From Rhodanobacter sp. (GTDB lineage Bacteria; Pseudomonadota; Gammaproteobacteria; Xanthomonadales; Rhodanobacteraceae): a stretch of 64,000 bases of DNA. The stretch lies in contig JANJTA010000007.1 of the NCBI GenBank assembly GCA_024711345.1, positions 1-64,000 of the forward strand. The letters run 5' to 3'. The notes under the pieces are model-generated. The model saw only the letters and a program-made list of their open reading frames with translations, did not search any database and was not told the origin of the DNA. Shown in pieces: positions 29,114 through 37,925 of the stretch. A program made the translations under genes and the position numbers. Position 1 is the stretch's first letter. Each line of letters opens with the position of its first letter.

Positions 29114-29887
29114 TCAGCCGCCCTGCTTGAGCGCCTGCAACAACTGCTCCGGCGTGACGTAGCCGCCCAGCATGCGCCCATCCGGGCCGTAGATCGCCGG
29201 GGTGCCGCTGACGCCGAGCTTCACGCCGAGGTTGAACTGGTCCTTGACCGGGTTGGCGCAGGTGGCCGGTGCCGGCGCATGACCTTCCTTCGCGGCGGTG
29301 AACGCGGCCTTGCGGTCCTTGGCGCACCACACCGAAACCATCTCGGTGTAGGTCGGCGTGGGTCGGCCGGCAGTGGTCACCAGGCCTTCGCGCGGCCACG
29401 CCAGATACTCCACCGCGATGCCTTCCTTGTTGAACGCGGCCACGTGTTCGTGCAGCGCGCGGCAGAAACCGCAGTTGACGTCGGTGAACACGCTGATCGT
29501 GTACTTCGGGTTCGGTGGCGCGAACACGATGCGCTCGGAGGGCGGCACCCTGGCCAGCTCGGCCTTGCGGAAGCGTGCCCAGGCGTCGTCGCCGAGATTG
29601 CGCTTGCTCTGCAGGTCGAGCACGTCGCCGTGCATCGCGTACTTGCCGTCGGTGCTGACGTAGAGCATCTGGCCGGCGGCGATGACCTGATAGAAGCCCG
29701 GCATCGGCGCCGGCTCGATCGAATCGACCTGCACGTTCGCCGCCAGGCTCCTGATCGCCTGCCGCACCATCTGCTGCGCCGCCGGCGGCACCGCCGAGCC
29801 GGCCACCGGCGCCGCGTCGTTGTCCGCCGCACAGGCACCCAGGGACAGCCCGCCGATGCACAGCGCCAGCAACAGTTTCTTCAACAT
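29114..29887 (-). CDS. dsbC: Periplasmic thiol:disulfide interchange protein DsbC
   Basis: Disulfide isomerase/reductase with a signal peptide (MLKKLLLALCIGGLSLGACA), an N-terminal dimerisation domain and a thioredoxin-like domain with active site VNCGFCRALHEHV and the cis-proline loop GVSGTPAIY. 257 residues. The ATG at 29887 with GAGG upstream is preferred to the TTG two codons earlier that the track uses. The cysteine in LGACAAD could make it a lipoprotein, but no strong lipobox is seen. Xer recombinase gene lies upstream. Confidence 0.9.
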   Translation of the reverse strand: MLKKLLLALCIGGLSLGACAADNDAAPVAGSAVPPAAQQMVRQAIRSLAANVQVDSIEPAPMPGFYQVIAAGQMLYVSTDGKYAMHGDVLDLQSKRNLGDDAWARFRKAELARVPPSERIVFAPPNPKYTISVFTDVNCGFCRALHEHVAAFNKEGIAVEYLAWPREGLVTTAGRPTPTYTEMVSVWCAKDRKAAFTAAKEGHAPAPATCANPVKDQFNLGVKLGVSGTPAIYGPDGRMLGGYVTPEQLLQALKQGG

Positions 29888-30069
29888 CGTCAACCTCGTT
29901 CGAGCCGTGGCCGGCGCGCTCGCCGGCAGCTGTCATGCATTCTCGCACAGGCAGCTGAACGCCATTCGGTGCACGATGCCGCAGAAGACCGGTGATCGAC
30001 GCCCCGGTCGCGGTGGTGGTTTCCACGGCACCGCCGCGCCAGCTGCCTGGACTGGGAAGCCGAACCCGC

Positions 30070-30987
30070 TCACCCCCGCGGATGATGCTGCGCATGGAGC
30101 CGCTTCAGGCCTTCCTTTGCCACCAGGGTGTAGATCTGCGTGGTGCTGAGCGAGCTGTGGCCGAGCAGCATCTGCAGCGCGCGCAGGTCCGCGCCGTGGT
30201 TGAGCAGGTGGGTGGCGAAGGAGTGGCGCAGCACGTGCGGCGAGATGCGCTTCGGGTTGATGCCCACGCGCAGGGCGTAGCGTTTCACCAGGGTCCAGAA
30301 CATCTGCCGGGTCATGCCTTCGCCGCGCTTGCTCAGGAACAGCGCCGCCGGCTGGCGGCCTTTGGCCAGCGCCGGCCGCGCCTCGGCCAGGTAGGCACCG
30401 ATGCGCGCCAGCGCTTCCTCGCCCACCGGCACCAGGCGGTCCTTGCCGCCCTTGCCGGTGACCCGCAGCACGCCCTGGCGCGGGTTCAGCGCAGCCAGCG
30501 GCAGCTCCACCAGCTCGGATACGCGCAGGCCGGAGGCGTACATCAGCTCCAGCATCGCGCGGTCGCGCAGGCCCAGCGTGGCACCGGTGTCGGGCGCGGT
30601 CAGCAGGCCCTCGATCTCGCGTTCGGCCAGCGCCTTGGGCAGGCTGCGCGGCAGCTTCGGCCGCTCGATCAGCAAGGTGGGGTCGGCGAAGCCAGGCTCG
30701 TTGCGGGCGAGGAAGGCATAGTAGCGGCGGAACGCCGATTGCCGCCGCGCCATCGAGCGCACCGCCGCCGGCTGCGCGCCGTGGTAGGCGGCGATGTCCT
30801 CGCGCCGCGCGCTGCGCAGGTCGCGCCCGCGCGCGGCGAGCCAGCCGGCCAGCGCCTCCAGGTCGCGCCGGTAGGCCTCCAGCGTGCGCTCGGCCAAGCC
30901 GTCTTCCGACCAGACCCGCTCCACGAACGTGCTGATGTCCCGCCGGTCGGCTTCGGCGATACTGGCGCGGTTTTCGTCCTTCTTCAT
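30070..30987 (-). CDS. xerD: Tyrosine recombinase XerD
   Basis: Chromosome dimer resolution at dif with XerC. The catalytic set is intact: Arg in ASGLRVSELVEL, Lys in TGKGGKDRLVP, HVLRHSFATHLL, the late His in LLGHSSLSTTQIYT and nucleophile Tyr. The C-terminus ending QHHPRG matches XerD rather than XerC. The N-terminal SAM-like domain (AERTLEAYRRDLEALAGWL) is present. I start at MKKDEN (30987, 305 residues); ATG 31005 is possible. The longer track ORF overlaps the divergent RDD gene. Confidence 0.93.
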   Translation of the reverse strand: MKKDENRASIAEADRRDISTFVERVWSEDGLAERTLEAYRRDLEALAGWLAARGRDLRSARREDIAAYHGAQPAAVRSMARRQSAFRRYYAFLARNEPGFADPTLLIERPKLPRSLPKALAEREIEGLLTAPDTGATLGLRDRAMLELMYASGLRVSELVELPLAALNPRQGVLRVTGKGGKDRLVPVGEEALARIGAYLAEARPALAKGRQPAALFLSKRGEGMTRQMFWTLVKRYALRVGINPKRISPHVLRHSFATHLLNHGADLRALQMLLGHSSLSTTQIYTLVAKEGLKRLHAQHHPRG

Positions 30988-31037
30988 GCGCACGATGCTG
31001 GGCATTGCGCGCGCGCTACGCAAGCGACCGAGCCACC

Positions 31038-31541
31038 ATGCCACCGAACCCCGTCGTCACCGATACCCCCTGCCCGCTGTGGCGCCGCCTGCTGGCGCTG
31101 GTCTACGACCTGCTGATCGTGCTGGCGATCGTGATGGTGGTGGGCCTCCTATGCCAACTGGCCACCGGCGGCCAGCTGATCCGCACCGGCGCGCGGACGG
31201 TGGTACCGGCGTGGTATCCCGCGCTGCAGGGCACGGTGGTGGCGGCGTACTTCGTCAGCTCGTGGCGCCGCGGCGGGCAGACGCTGGGCATGCGGCCGTG
31301 GCGCATCCAGGTCACCCGCGACGACGGTGGCAGGCCGACCATGCAACAGGCGCTGATCCGCGTGCTGGTGGCGGCCGCGCCGCTGGTGCTGCTGTTGCTG
31401 GAACCGGTGATCGGCCTGCGCGCGACGCTGTGGACGCTGCTGGCGGCGTGGGCCGGCTGGTTCGCGGTGGCCGTGGCCGACCCGCACCGGCGCGCATTGC
31501 ACGACATCGCCGCCGGCACCGAGGTGCGCCGGCTGCGCTGA
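31038..31541 (+). CDS. RDD family membrane protein
   Basis: A 167-residue protein with the RDD signature: LWRRLLALVYDLLIVLAIVMVV (R and D in helix 1), a middle helix AYFVSSWRRGGQTLGMRPWRIQV and a final RRALHDIAAGTEV, in which the late Asp completes the RDD set. Three to four helices. Role unknown in general; some members are Na+/H+ antiporters. Divergent from xerD (50-base gap). Confidence 0.85.
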   Translation: MPPNPVVTDTPCPLWRRLLALVYDLLIVLAIVMVVGLLCQLATGGQLIRTGARTVVPAWYPALQGTVVAAYFVSSWRRGGQTLGMRPWRIQVTRDDGGRPTMQQALIRVLVAAAPLVLLLLEPVIGLRATLWTLLAAWAGWFAVAVADPHRRALHDIAAGTEVRRLR

Positions 31542-31546
31542 GCTTC

Positions 31547-32350
31547 ATGCTGCGCTCAGCGCCCTCGCCGCCCAATCCGCCGATGCCCGCCCCACGCCCC
31601 GCCGAAAACCGCAACGGCGCCGAACTGACCCGCGCCAACCGCGACTTCTACGACTCGCTGTGGGCCGGCGCGAAACTGATCGCACCGCAGCGCTTCAACA
31701 CCTGGCCGCTGCTGCGCGAACTGGCCGCGGCCGCGCCGCGCCGGCTGGAAGTGGCGCCCGGCCTGCGTCCACGGCTGCCACTGCACGGCAGCTGTTTCGT
31801 CGATCTCAGCCCTGTCGCGCTGCGCCGCCTGCAGGCCGGCGGGGCCGACGCGGTGCACGGCACGATCGGCGCGCTGCCGTACGCCGATGCCAGTTTCGAC
31901 CTGGTCTGCGCGCTCGACATCCTCGAACACGTGGCCGACGACGAGCACGCCCTGGCCGAACTGGCGCGCGTGACCGCACCGGGCGCCAGCGTGCTGCTGT
32001 CGGTGCCGCTGCATCCGGCGGCGTGGACGGCGTTCGACGATTTCGTCGGCCATTGCCGCCGCTACGAGCCGGAGCGGATCGTGGCCCTGCTCGCGCGGCA
32101 CGGCTTCGGCATCGAACGCAGCGCGGTATACGGCATGCAGCCGAAGTCCTCGCGTCTGCTCGAACTCGGCCAGTGGTTCCTCACCCATCACCGCGAGCAC
32201 GCGATGTGGTGGTACAACCGCGTGCTGATGCCGCTTGGCCTGCGCTTCCAGAAGCCACTGCGCTGGCGCGCCGGACTGGGCGACACCGGCGGCGTCGACG
32301 AGCTGCTGCTGCGCTGCCGCCGCCGACCGGTTTCCGCGCCAAGTCGCTGA
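31547..32350 (+). CDS. Class I SAM-dependent methyltransferase
   Basis: Follows the RDD gene by five bases. Contains FDLVCALDILEHVADDEHALAELARVTAPGASVLLSVPL, the classic Methyltransf_11 core, although motif I is weak (RRLEVAPGLRPRLP instead of a glycine-rich loop). Two ATGs are possible (31547, 31583); neither has a strong Shine-Dalgarno, and translational coupling to the RDD gene is likely. 255-267 residues. Substrate unknown. Confidence 0.75.
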   Translation: MLRSAPSPPNPPMPAPRPAENRNGAELTRANRDFYDSLWAGAKLIAPQRFNTWPLLRELAAAAPRRLEVAPGLRPRLPLHGSCFVDLSPVALRRLQAGGADAVHGTIGALPYADASFDLVCALDILEHVADDEHALAELARVTAPGASVLLSVPLHPAAWTAFDDFVGHCRRYEPERIVALLARHGFGIERSAVYGMQPKSSRLLELGQWFLTHHREHAMWWYNRVLMPLGLRFQKPLRWRAGLGDTGGVDELLLRCRRRPVSAPSR

Positions 32351-32410
32351 TCGGATTGGCATCGGTGCTTGCGGCAACGCAACACATCGAAAGCCGATCA
32401 GCGCTAAGAT
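32346..32410 (+). promoter_or_regulatory. phaZ upstream region: inverted repeat and -10-like box
   Basis: A perfect 9-base inverted repeat, GCTGATCGG / CCGATCAGC (32346-32354 and 32394-32402, extendable by one more pair), brackets 39 bases and is followed directly by a TAAGAT -10-like hexamer at 32405-32410. The left arm overlaps the upstream methyltransferase stop. It could be an operator or a long hairpin; there is no clear -35. Confidence 0.4.
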
Positions 32411-32440
32411 GGTTTTTTCGCCTGCAGAAAATTCGTCCCG

Positions 32441-33694
32441 ATGCTCTATCAGATCCATGAGTGGCAGCGCGCGTTTCTCGGTCCGCTGAGTCATTTCGCC
32501 CAGGCCGGCGCGCGCATGCTCAACGACGCCAGCAATCCGTTCGCGCAGTTGCCCGGCGCGCAGCGCATGGCCGCCGGCTATGAGCTGATGCATCGCATCG
32601 GCAAGGCCTACGAGAAACCCGCCTTCGGCATCCATACCGCCACCGCGCACGAGCACGAGATCGCGGTGATCGAACGGGTCGCGCTGGACCAGCCGTTCTG
32701 CCAGCTGAAGCGCTTCAAGCGTTTCAGCGACGATCCGTCGACCATCGAGAAGATGAAGAGCGACCCGGTGGTGCTGGTGGTGGCGCCGCTGTCCGGCCAC
32801 CACGCCACGCTGCTGCGCGACACCGTGCGCACGCTGCTGCGCGACCACAAGGTCTACATCACCGACTGGGTCGATGCGCGCATGGTGCCGGCCGAGGTCG
32901 GTCCGTTCGGGCTGGACGACTACATCGCCTATGTGCAGGCCTTCATCCGTCACATCGGCGCCGCCTGCCTGCACGTGATCTCGGTGTGCCAGCCGACCGT
33001 GCCGGTGCTGGCGGCGGTGTCGCTGATGGCCGCGCGCGGCGAGGACACCCCGCGCAGCCTGACCATGATGGGCGGCCCGATCGACACCCGGCGCAGTCCC
33101 ACCAGCGTGGACAACCTGGCCACCACCCAGCCGCTGTCCTGGTTCAAGGGCAACGTGATCCACACCGTGCCGCCGAACTACCCCGGCCGCGGCCGCGAGG
33201 TCTACCCCGGTTTCCTGCAGCACGCCGGCTTCATCGCGATGAATCCGGGCCGCCACCTCAACTCGCACTGGGATTTCTACCAGGACCTGCTGCGCGGCGA
33301 CCTCGACGACGCCGAGTCGCACCGCAAGTTCTACGACGAATACAACGCCGTGCTCGACATGCCGGCCGAGTTCTACCTCGACACCATCGACAAGGTGTTC
33401 CAGCAGTTCCTGCTGCCGCGCGGACTGTGGGACGTGGCCGGCGAACGGGTGAATCCGGCGGCGATCACGCACAGCGCGCTGCTCACCGTCGAGGGCGAGC
33501 TGGACGACATCTCCGGCCTCGGCCAGACCGAAGCCGCGCACGACCTGTGCAGCAGCATTCCGGCCGCACGCCGCGCGCACCGGGTGATCGAAGGCGCCGG
33601 CCACTACGGCATCTTCAGCGGCCGCCGCTGGCGCGAGACGGTGTACCCGCAGGTGCGCGACTTCATCCGCCAGTTCGACCACGCCGCCGGCTAG
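32441..33694 (+). CDS. phaZ: Intracellular poly(3-hydroxybutyrate) depolymerase
   Basis: Hydrolyses native PHB granules in the cytoplasm. The 417-residue sequence starts MLYQIHEWQRAFLGPLSHFA, typical of the PhaZ1-type family. It carries the alpha/beta-hydrolase elbow HVISVCQPTVPVLA with cysteine 183 as nucleophile, the same residue number reported for Ralstonia eutropha PhaZ1. Other conserved blocks: VLVVAPLSGHHATLLRDTV, ITDWVDARMVP, MMGGPIDTRRSPT and the terminal GAGHYGIFSGRRWR. No PHA synthase or phasin gene lies in the window. Confidence 0.93.
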   Translation: MLYQIHEWQRAFLGPLSHFAQAGARMLNDASNPFAQLPGAQRMAAGYELMHRIGKAYEKPAFGIHTATAHEHEIAVIERVALDQPFCQLKRFKRFSDDPSTIEKMKSDPVVLVVAPLSGHHATLLRDTVRTLLRDHKVYITDWVDARMVPAEVGPFGLDDYIAYVQAFIRHIGAACLHVISVCQPTVPVLAAVSLMAARGEDTPRSLTMMGGPIDTRRSPTSVDNLATTQPLSWFKGNVIHTVPPNYPGRGREVYPGFLQHAGFIAMNPGRHLNSHWDFYQDLLRGDLDDAESHRKFYDEYNAVLDMPAEFYLDTIDKVFQQFLLPRGLWDVAGERVNPAAITHSALLTVEGELDDISGLGQTEAAHDLCSSIPAARRAHRVIEGAGHYGIFSGRRWRETVYPQVRDFIRQFDHAAG

Positions 33695-33709
33695 GCGTCC
33701 GGCCGGCCG

Positions 33710-34798
33710 TCACTCCGAGATCGCCAGCACGCAGTCGTCCGCGCCATAGCTGCGGCAGCACACGGAAAAGATCGACAAGCTGCCCGGCGCAATGGCCGGC
33801 CCGAGCAGTCCCTGCAGAAACCCGCTGAAAAAGGCGCAGCCGGAGTGGCCGCTTTCCGTGCATAGCGGGCTGGCGTGGATGCGCAACTGGTCGCCCTGCT
33901 GATCGACCTCGGCCAGCGCACGCAGCGCAGGCGCGCCGATGTGCTCGATGGCCGTACCCAGGTCCTGCCCGACGTCCAGCGCGTACTCGCGTTCGAACAG
34001 CCATGCGCCGGTGCGTTGCCCCGCCAGCGTGAGCGAGGATTCGCGCGCGCCCTCGGCGACTGCCCGCGTCAAGGCCAGCAAGCGCGGCACGATCCGTGGA
34101 TATTCCGACGGCAGCTCAAGCAGCGCCCGTGTGACCGCCGCCTCGTCCGGCGGCAGCGGCACCAGTTCGACGAAGGGCTCCGCGGCCACGCGCGGCGGGA
34201 CCGATGCCGGCAGCATGGGCAGGATGAATTCGAACGGCGACTCGTCCGCCGCGATCGGTGCCGGAGCCGGTGCCGGCACAGGTACGAGCAGCGGAGCCGG
34301 TGCAGGCCTCGGTGGCGGCCTGGTGGCCGCCGCAGTCGTTGCGACCGGCGCCGCGGCCCCACCCGCCATGCCGGCACGATTGGCCATTGCGGGAGCGGGA
34401 GCGGGAGCCGGTGCAGGCGCGGGAGCAGGCACGGCGGGCGCGGCGACCGGCGCGCCCTTCGACGCAGGAGCCGTCGCCCGGGGACGGGCAACGGGCGGAA
34501 CCGTGCGTGCCGGCTCCATCGGTTCGCGCGATGCCGCGAAATGCTCCCGCGTCTCGCCTTCGACGAAGGGAAACGTCTTCACGCTGATGAAGCGCTCGCA
34601 GGCGTCCAGCGCCGCCTCCAGCGCGCGCAGCTTGCGCGACGGTCCCTGCACCACCATGGTCAGCAGGATGCCGTGGTGATCCTGCACCAGGCGTTGCCGT
34701 TGCAGGCTGAAGCCGCCGGCCAGGACCAGCCGGCCAACCTCTACCAGCAGGCCCTCGCGGCGTGCCGAGAGGCCCTGGATTTCCAGCTCGATCATCAT
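33710..34798 (-). CDS. ACT-like / V4R-like domain protein with Pro-Ala linker
   Basis: A 362-residue protein, no exact family recognised. Residues 1-80 read like an ACT-type regulatory domain (LEIQGLSARREGLLVEVGRLVL, GILLTMVVQGPSRKLRALEAALDA). Residues ~95-190 are a low-complexity Pro/Ala linker (runs of PAPAPAP). Residues ~225-362 resemble a V4R/4-vinyl-reductase sensor domain, with its cysteine pattern SPLCTESGHSGCAFFSGFLQGLLG and CCRSYGADDCVLAIS. The combination suggests a two-sensor regulatory protein without a DNA-binding output. Convergent with phaZ (15-base gap). Confidence 0.6.
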   Translation of the reverse strand: MMIELEIQGLSARREGLLVEVGRLVLAGGFSLQRQRLVQDHHGILLTMVVQGPSRKLRALEAALDACERFISVKTFPFVEGETREHFAASREPMEPARTVPPVARPRATAPASKGAPVAAPAVPAPAPAPAPAPAPAMANRAGMAGGAAAPVATTAAATRPPPRPAPAPLLVPVPAPAPAPIAADESPFEFILPMLPASVPPRVAAEPFVELVPLPPDEAAVTRALLELPSEYPRIVPRLLALTRAVAEGARESSLTLAGQRTGAWLFEREYALDVGQDLGTAIEHIGAPALRALAEVDQQGDQLRIHASPLCTESGHSGCAFFSGFLQGLLGPAIAPGSLSIFSVCCRSYGADDCVLAISE

Positions 34799-34930
34799 GC
34801 CCCCTGCATGCGATGCCGGTGATGTATGTCGTGCCGCATGCTACGTCAGCCATGGCGACAAAACCCGGACGCACGGCCGGAAATGGCGCTTGCGCGAAAC
34901 GTGCCTGGTGGTGCATGCGTGGCCAAACGA

Positions 34931-34954
34931 AAAGCCCCGCCGCAGCGGGGCTTT
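34931..34954 (-). terminator. Intrinsic terminator of the pepN-like gene
   Basis: AAAGCCCCGC / GCGGGGCTTT perfect 10-bp stem with a CGCA loop, 22 bases after the stop on the minus strand, followed by a short T-rich tail (CTTTTCG). The A/T flanks make it potentially bidirectional. The rest of 34799-34976 shows nothing. Confidence 0.75.
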
Positions 34955-34976
34955 CCATGCGGACGGCGCGTCGGCC

Positions 34977-37679
34977 TCAGCGCAGGATCGCGGCCGGGTC
35001 CTGCTTCGCCTTCAGCGCGCTGCACAGCTGGATCGACTCGCTGGTCTGCGCCAGGCCGCGGCTGATGCCGGCGGCGTCCTTCTCGCGGGTCTTGAAGAAC
35101 GCCTGCAGGCGGTCGTACTCCGCGGGCGAGCAGCCACCGGCCGCCGCCAGCGACGGCAGCCGGCCGCCGGAGAAGCTGCCGGTGCGAGCGAGGATCTGTG
35201 CGTAGTGCGCAGTGAACCACGACCACATCGCATCGCGCTGCGCCTGGGTGTCGCGCACACCGCGCAGCAGCATGCCCATCTCGCCGACCTTCACCGGCTT
35301 GGTCAGCGCGAAGTCGCGTACCTGCTCGGCCAGCGCCGGATCCTCCACGCTGGCCAGGCCGCCGAGAATGCCATTGCGCAAGGCCGGGTCGCTGGTCTTG
35401 GGCAATTCGGCGATCAAGGCATCCACCGCGCTCTTGCCGTGCTGCTGCACCGCCACGCCCAGCGCGTCGCCGAGCAGGTCGGGATCGGCCGCGGCCAGGT
35501 CGAGGCGGCCGTCCGCCTTCGGCTTGAGCGCCGCCTCGCCCTGCTTGAGCAGCGCCGCGCGCACTTGCGGCAGCTTGAAGTCGAACGCCAGCGCGCTGGC
35601 CAGGCTGCTGCGCAGCAGCGCGTCATCCTCCGACTCGCCGGCCTTGCGCTGGTAGCCGAGCTGCTCCAGCCGCGGCAGATAGGCGGCCTTGGCCCAGGCG
35701 GCCAGGCGCGCGCGCTGGGCGTCGGTGACGGCGATGCGCCGGTACAGGCCGCTGGCCGCGTCCAGTGGCGCCACCGCCACTTCGCGGATCTTCGAGCCGG
35801 TCAGCGGCTGCAGCGCGGCCAGCACTTGACCGGCGTCGAGGTCGCCGCGGCGGAAGCTGGCGTTGATCGCGTCGGCATAGGCCAGCTGCTCGGCGTCGCT
35901 GAGCTTGCCGACCTGCTTGACCAGGCGGTCGAGTCCGGCCTGGTCGAGGCTGAAGCGGTAGTAGCCGCTGGCGTTCGCGTTCGGCATCACCCAGGTCGGC
36001 GTGCTGGCGCCGGGCAACTCCATCGAGCCGGTGGCCTGGTCGAGCATTTCGCAGGCGACCTTGCTGGACGGTGCTCCATTCTTGCCGTTGGCGGCTGTGC
36101 CGTAGCGCACGCACACCGGCACGCCCCAGATGCGCTGCGGGTCGCCGTGGCTGCCGAGCGGCAGGTAGCGGCTCTGGCTCAGCTCGAGCACGGTCTTGCC
36201 GTCCTTCTGCTCAAGCTTCGTCGCCACGTACGGCACGCCGGACTGGTCGAGGAAACTCTTGAATGCATGCTTGAACGCGTCGCCCTTGTCGGCTGCGGTG
36301 GCGATCGCGCCGACCAGGTCGTCGGCGGTGGCGTTGCCGAACTTCTGCTGCTGGATATAGGCGCGCATGCCCTTCTGGAACGTCGGCTCGCCCACGTAGC
36401 TCTCGAACATGCCGATGACGCTGGCGCCCTTCTGGTAGGTGATGCCGTCGAACGCGGTCATGATGTCGCCGTTGCCGGTGATCGGCTGGCGGATGCTGCG
36501 CGCGCTCATCAGGCTGTCGTTGCTCATCGCGCCCTGCGCGCCGCGCACGCGGTCGAGGTCGGCGCGGTACTCCGGATGCACCTGCATGGTGACCTTCTGC
36601 TGCATCCAGGTGGCGAACGCCTCGTTGAGCCAGATGTCGTTCCACCACTCGGTGGTCACCGTGTCGCCGGTCCACTGGTGCGCCAGTTCATGCGCGTTGA
36701 CGTTGAACGAGCCGCGCACGTTGCGCGCCGGCGAATCCTTGTCGAGCAGCAGCAGCCAGTCGCGGAAGGTGACCAGGCCGGGGTTCTCCATCGCGCCGGC
36801 CTCGAAGTCCGGCGCCGCCAGCAGGTCGAGCTTGCCGAACGGGTAGCCGAAGCCGTAGTAGTTCTCCAGCGCGTGGATGATGCTCGGCGTCTCGCTCAGC
36901 ACGTGCTGCATGCGGTGCCCTTCGCCCTTGGCGGCGATGCCGCGCAGCTTGAGCGGCTCGCTGCGGTAGGCATCGGGCGAGATGTCCGGGCCGTCGACGA
37001 TGTCCCACGGGCCGACCGCGAACGCGACCAGGTAGGTCGGCAGCGGCTGCGTCTGCGCAAAGGTCACCGTCTTCCAGCCCTTGCCGGCCGGCGCCTGTTT
37101 CACCTGCTCGGTATTCGCCACCACGTTTTCGTGCTCGGGCACGGTGATGGAGATGTCGAACGGGGTCTTGAAGCCGGGCTCGTCGAAACCGGGGAAGGCG
37201 AAGCGCGCGCTGATCGGCTCCATCTGCGTCATCGCGTACGGCTGGCCCTTGGCGGTGACCTTGTACAGGCCCTGCAGCTGCTGGTTGAGCGGCGCGCTGT
37301 ACTCGAATTTCAAGGTCAGCTGCTGCGGTTTCAGCGTGCGGCCGAAATCCACCCGCGCCACACCGGCCTTCGGATCCACCGCGACGTACTTGCCCGCGTG
37401 CACCTTGCCGGCGGCATCGGTGACGGTCACCTTCGACACTTTCAGCTCGGCGCCGTCCAGCCACAGGTGGTCGGAGGCCTGGGTCAGCTTCAGCTTGATC
37501 GTGGTGGTGCCGGAGAAATCGGCCTGCGCCGGATCGACCTTGAACGCCAGCTGGTACGACTGCGGCACCGCCCAGCCGGGCAGCCGGCCCTGCGGCGCCT
37601 GGTCGGCACTGGCGGCGAACGCGGTCCCGCAACAGGCGGCCAGCGCGGTGAACAGGAGAGGACGGGCAAAACGGCGCAT
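34977..37679 (-). CDS. M1-family metallo-aminopeptidase, exported
   Basis: A 900-residue zinc aminopeptidase with a signal peptide (MRRFARPLLFTALAACCGTAFA), so probably periplasmic or secreted. Substrate motif DFEAGAMENPGLV and zinc motif HELAHQWTGD with the downstream Glu in WLNEAFATW are intact. The C-terminal third is the helical ERAP1_C/PepN-like domain. The track ORF extends 88 codons upstream through a terminator and an OxyR operator and is rejected; ATG 37679 is the first residue of the signal peptide. It may receive some read-through from the OxyR-adjacent promoter described upstream. Confidence 0.92.
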   Translation of the reverse strand: MRRFARPLLFTALAACCGTAFAASADQAPQGRLPGWAVPQSYQLAFKVDPAQADFSGTTTIKLKLTQASDHLWLDGAELKVSKVTVTDAAGKVHAGKYVAVDPKAGVARVDFGRTLKPQQLTLKFEYSAPLNQQLQGLYKVTAKGQPYAMTQMEPISARFAFPGFDEPGFKTPFDISITVPEHENVVANTEQVKQAPAGKGWKTVTFAQTQPLPTYLVAFAVGPWDIVDGPDISPDAYRSEPLKLRGIAAKGEGHRMQHVLSETPSIIHALENYYGFGYPFGKLDLLAAPDFEAGAMENPGLVTFRDWLLLLDKDSPARNVRGSFNVNAHELAHQWTGDTVTTEWWNDIWLNEAFATWMQQKVTMQVHPEYRADLDRVRGAQGAMSNDSLMSARSIRQPITGNGDIMTAFDGITYQKGASVIGMFESYVGEPTFQKGMRAYIQQQKFGNATADDLVGAIATAADKGDAFKHAFKSFLDQSGVPYVATKLEQKDGKTVLELSQSRYLPLGSHGDPQRIWGVPVCVRYGTAANGKNGAPSSKVACEMLDQATGSMELPGASTPTWVMPNANASGYYRFSLDQAGLDRLVKQVGKLSDAEQLAYADAINASFRRGDLDAGQVLAALQPLTGSKIREVAVAPLDAASGLYRRIAVTDAQRARLAAWAKAAYLPRLEQLGYQRKAGESEDDALLRSSLASALAFDFKLPQVRAALLKQGEAALKPKADGRLDLAAADPDLLGDALGVAVQQHGKSAVDALIAELPKTSDPALRNGILGGLASVEDPALAEQVRDFALTKPVKVGEMGMLLRGVRDTQAQRDAMWSWFTAHYAQILARTGSFSGGRLPSLAAAGGCSPAEYDRLQAFFKTREKDAAGISRGLAQTSESIQLCSALKAKQDPAAILR

Positions 37680-37782
37680 GAGGGTCTTCTCTAGGTTGGC
37701 AAGGGAAGACCCCACGCTAGGGCGGCCATGACTATCGACCCAGTGCCAGAAGGCATGGCGGCTACCGACGGAGTCACTGCAC

Positions 37783-37820
37783 AAAAAAAAACCGGCGGCA
37801 GGGCAAGCCTTGTCGCCGGT
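37783..37820 (-). terminator. Strong intrinsic terminator between oxyR and the aminopeptidase gene
   Basis: Minus-strand ACCGGCG...CGCCGGT stem, extended inward by a second G/C block, followed immediately by nine T. It points away from oxyR, so it cannot serve oxyR; it must end a short minus-strand RNA. Confidence 0.85.
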
Positions 37821-37889
37821 CGGGGAAAACCCGCGCGCCTGCGGGGGAGAGCTGGAGGGGACTCCGACGCGCGGGGTGTTGCAGAACGT
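37783..37889 (-). ncRNA. Candidate OxyR-activated small RNA (OxyS-like position)
   Basis: A predicted ~107-nt minus-strand transcript divergent from oxyR. A promoter (TTGGAG, 18-base spacer, TATGCT) abuts an OxyR operator; the predicted start is near 37889. The RNA would fold into a first stem CCCGCGCG/CGCGCGGG with a C-rich loop containing CTCTCCCCC, then a terminator hairpin and nine T. It contains no ATG. The C-rich loop could pair with Shine-Dalgarno sequences. No homology to E. coli OxyS was recognised; only position and regulation are alike. The alternative is an attenuated leader of the downstream aminopeptidase gene, whose ATG lies 104 bases beyond the terminator. Confidence 0.55.
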
Positions 37890-37895
37890 GCGCAC

Positions 37896-37925
37896 AGCAT
37901 AGGGCGGGCACTTGCATCGCTCCAA
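37896..37925 (-). promoter_or_regulatory. Promoter of the candidate small RNA
   Basis: Minus strand TTGGAG (37920-37925), 18-base spacer, TATGCT (37896-37901). The -35 directly adjoins the last half-site of the OxyR operator, the geometry used when OxyR activates transcription. Confidence 0.6.

Noticed and set aside
24889-29130. 1413-residue plus-strand ORF opposite purL
   Set aside because: Antisense shadow of purL created by high-GC codon bias; composition is His/Arg/Gln/Ala-rich with no domain.
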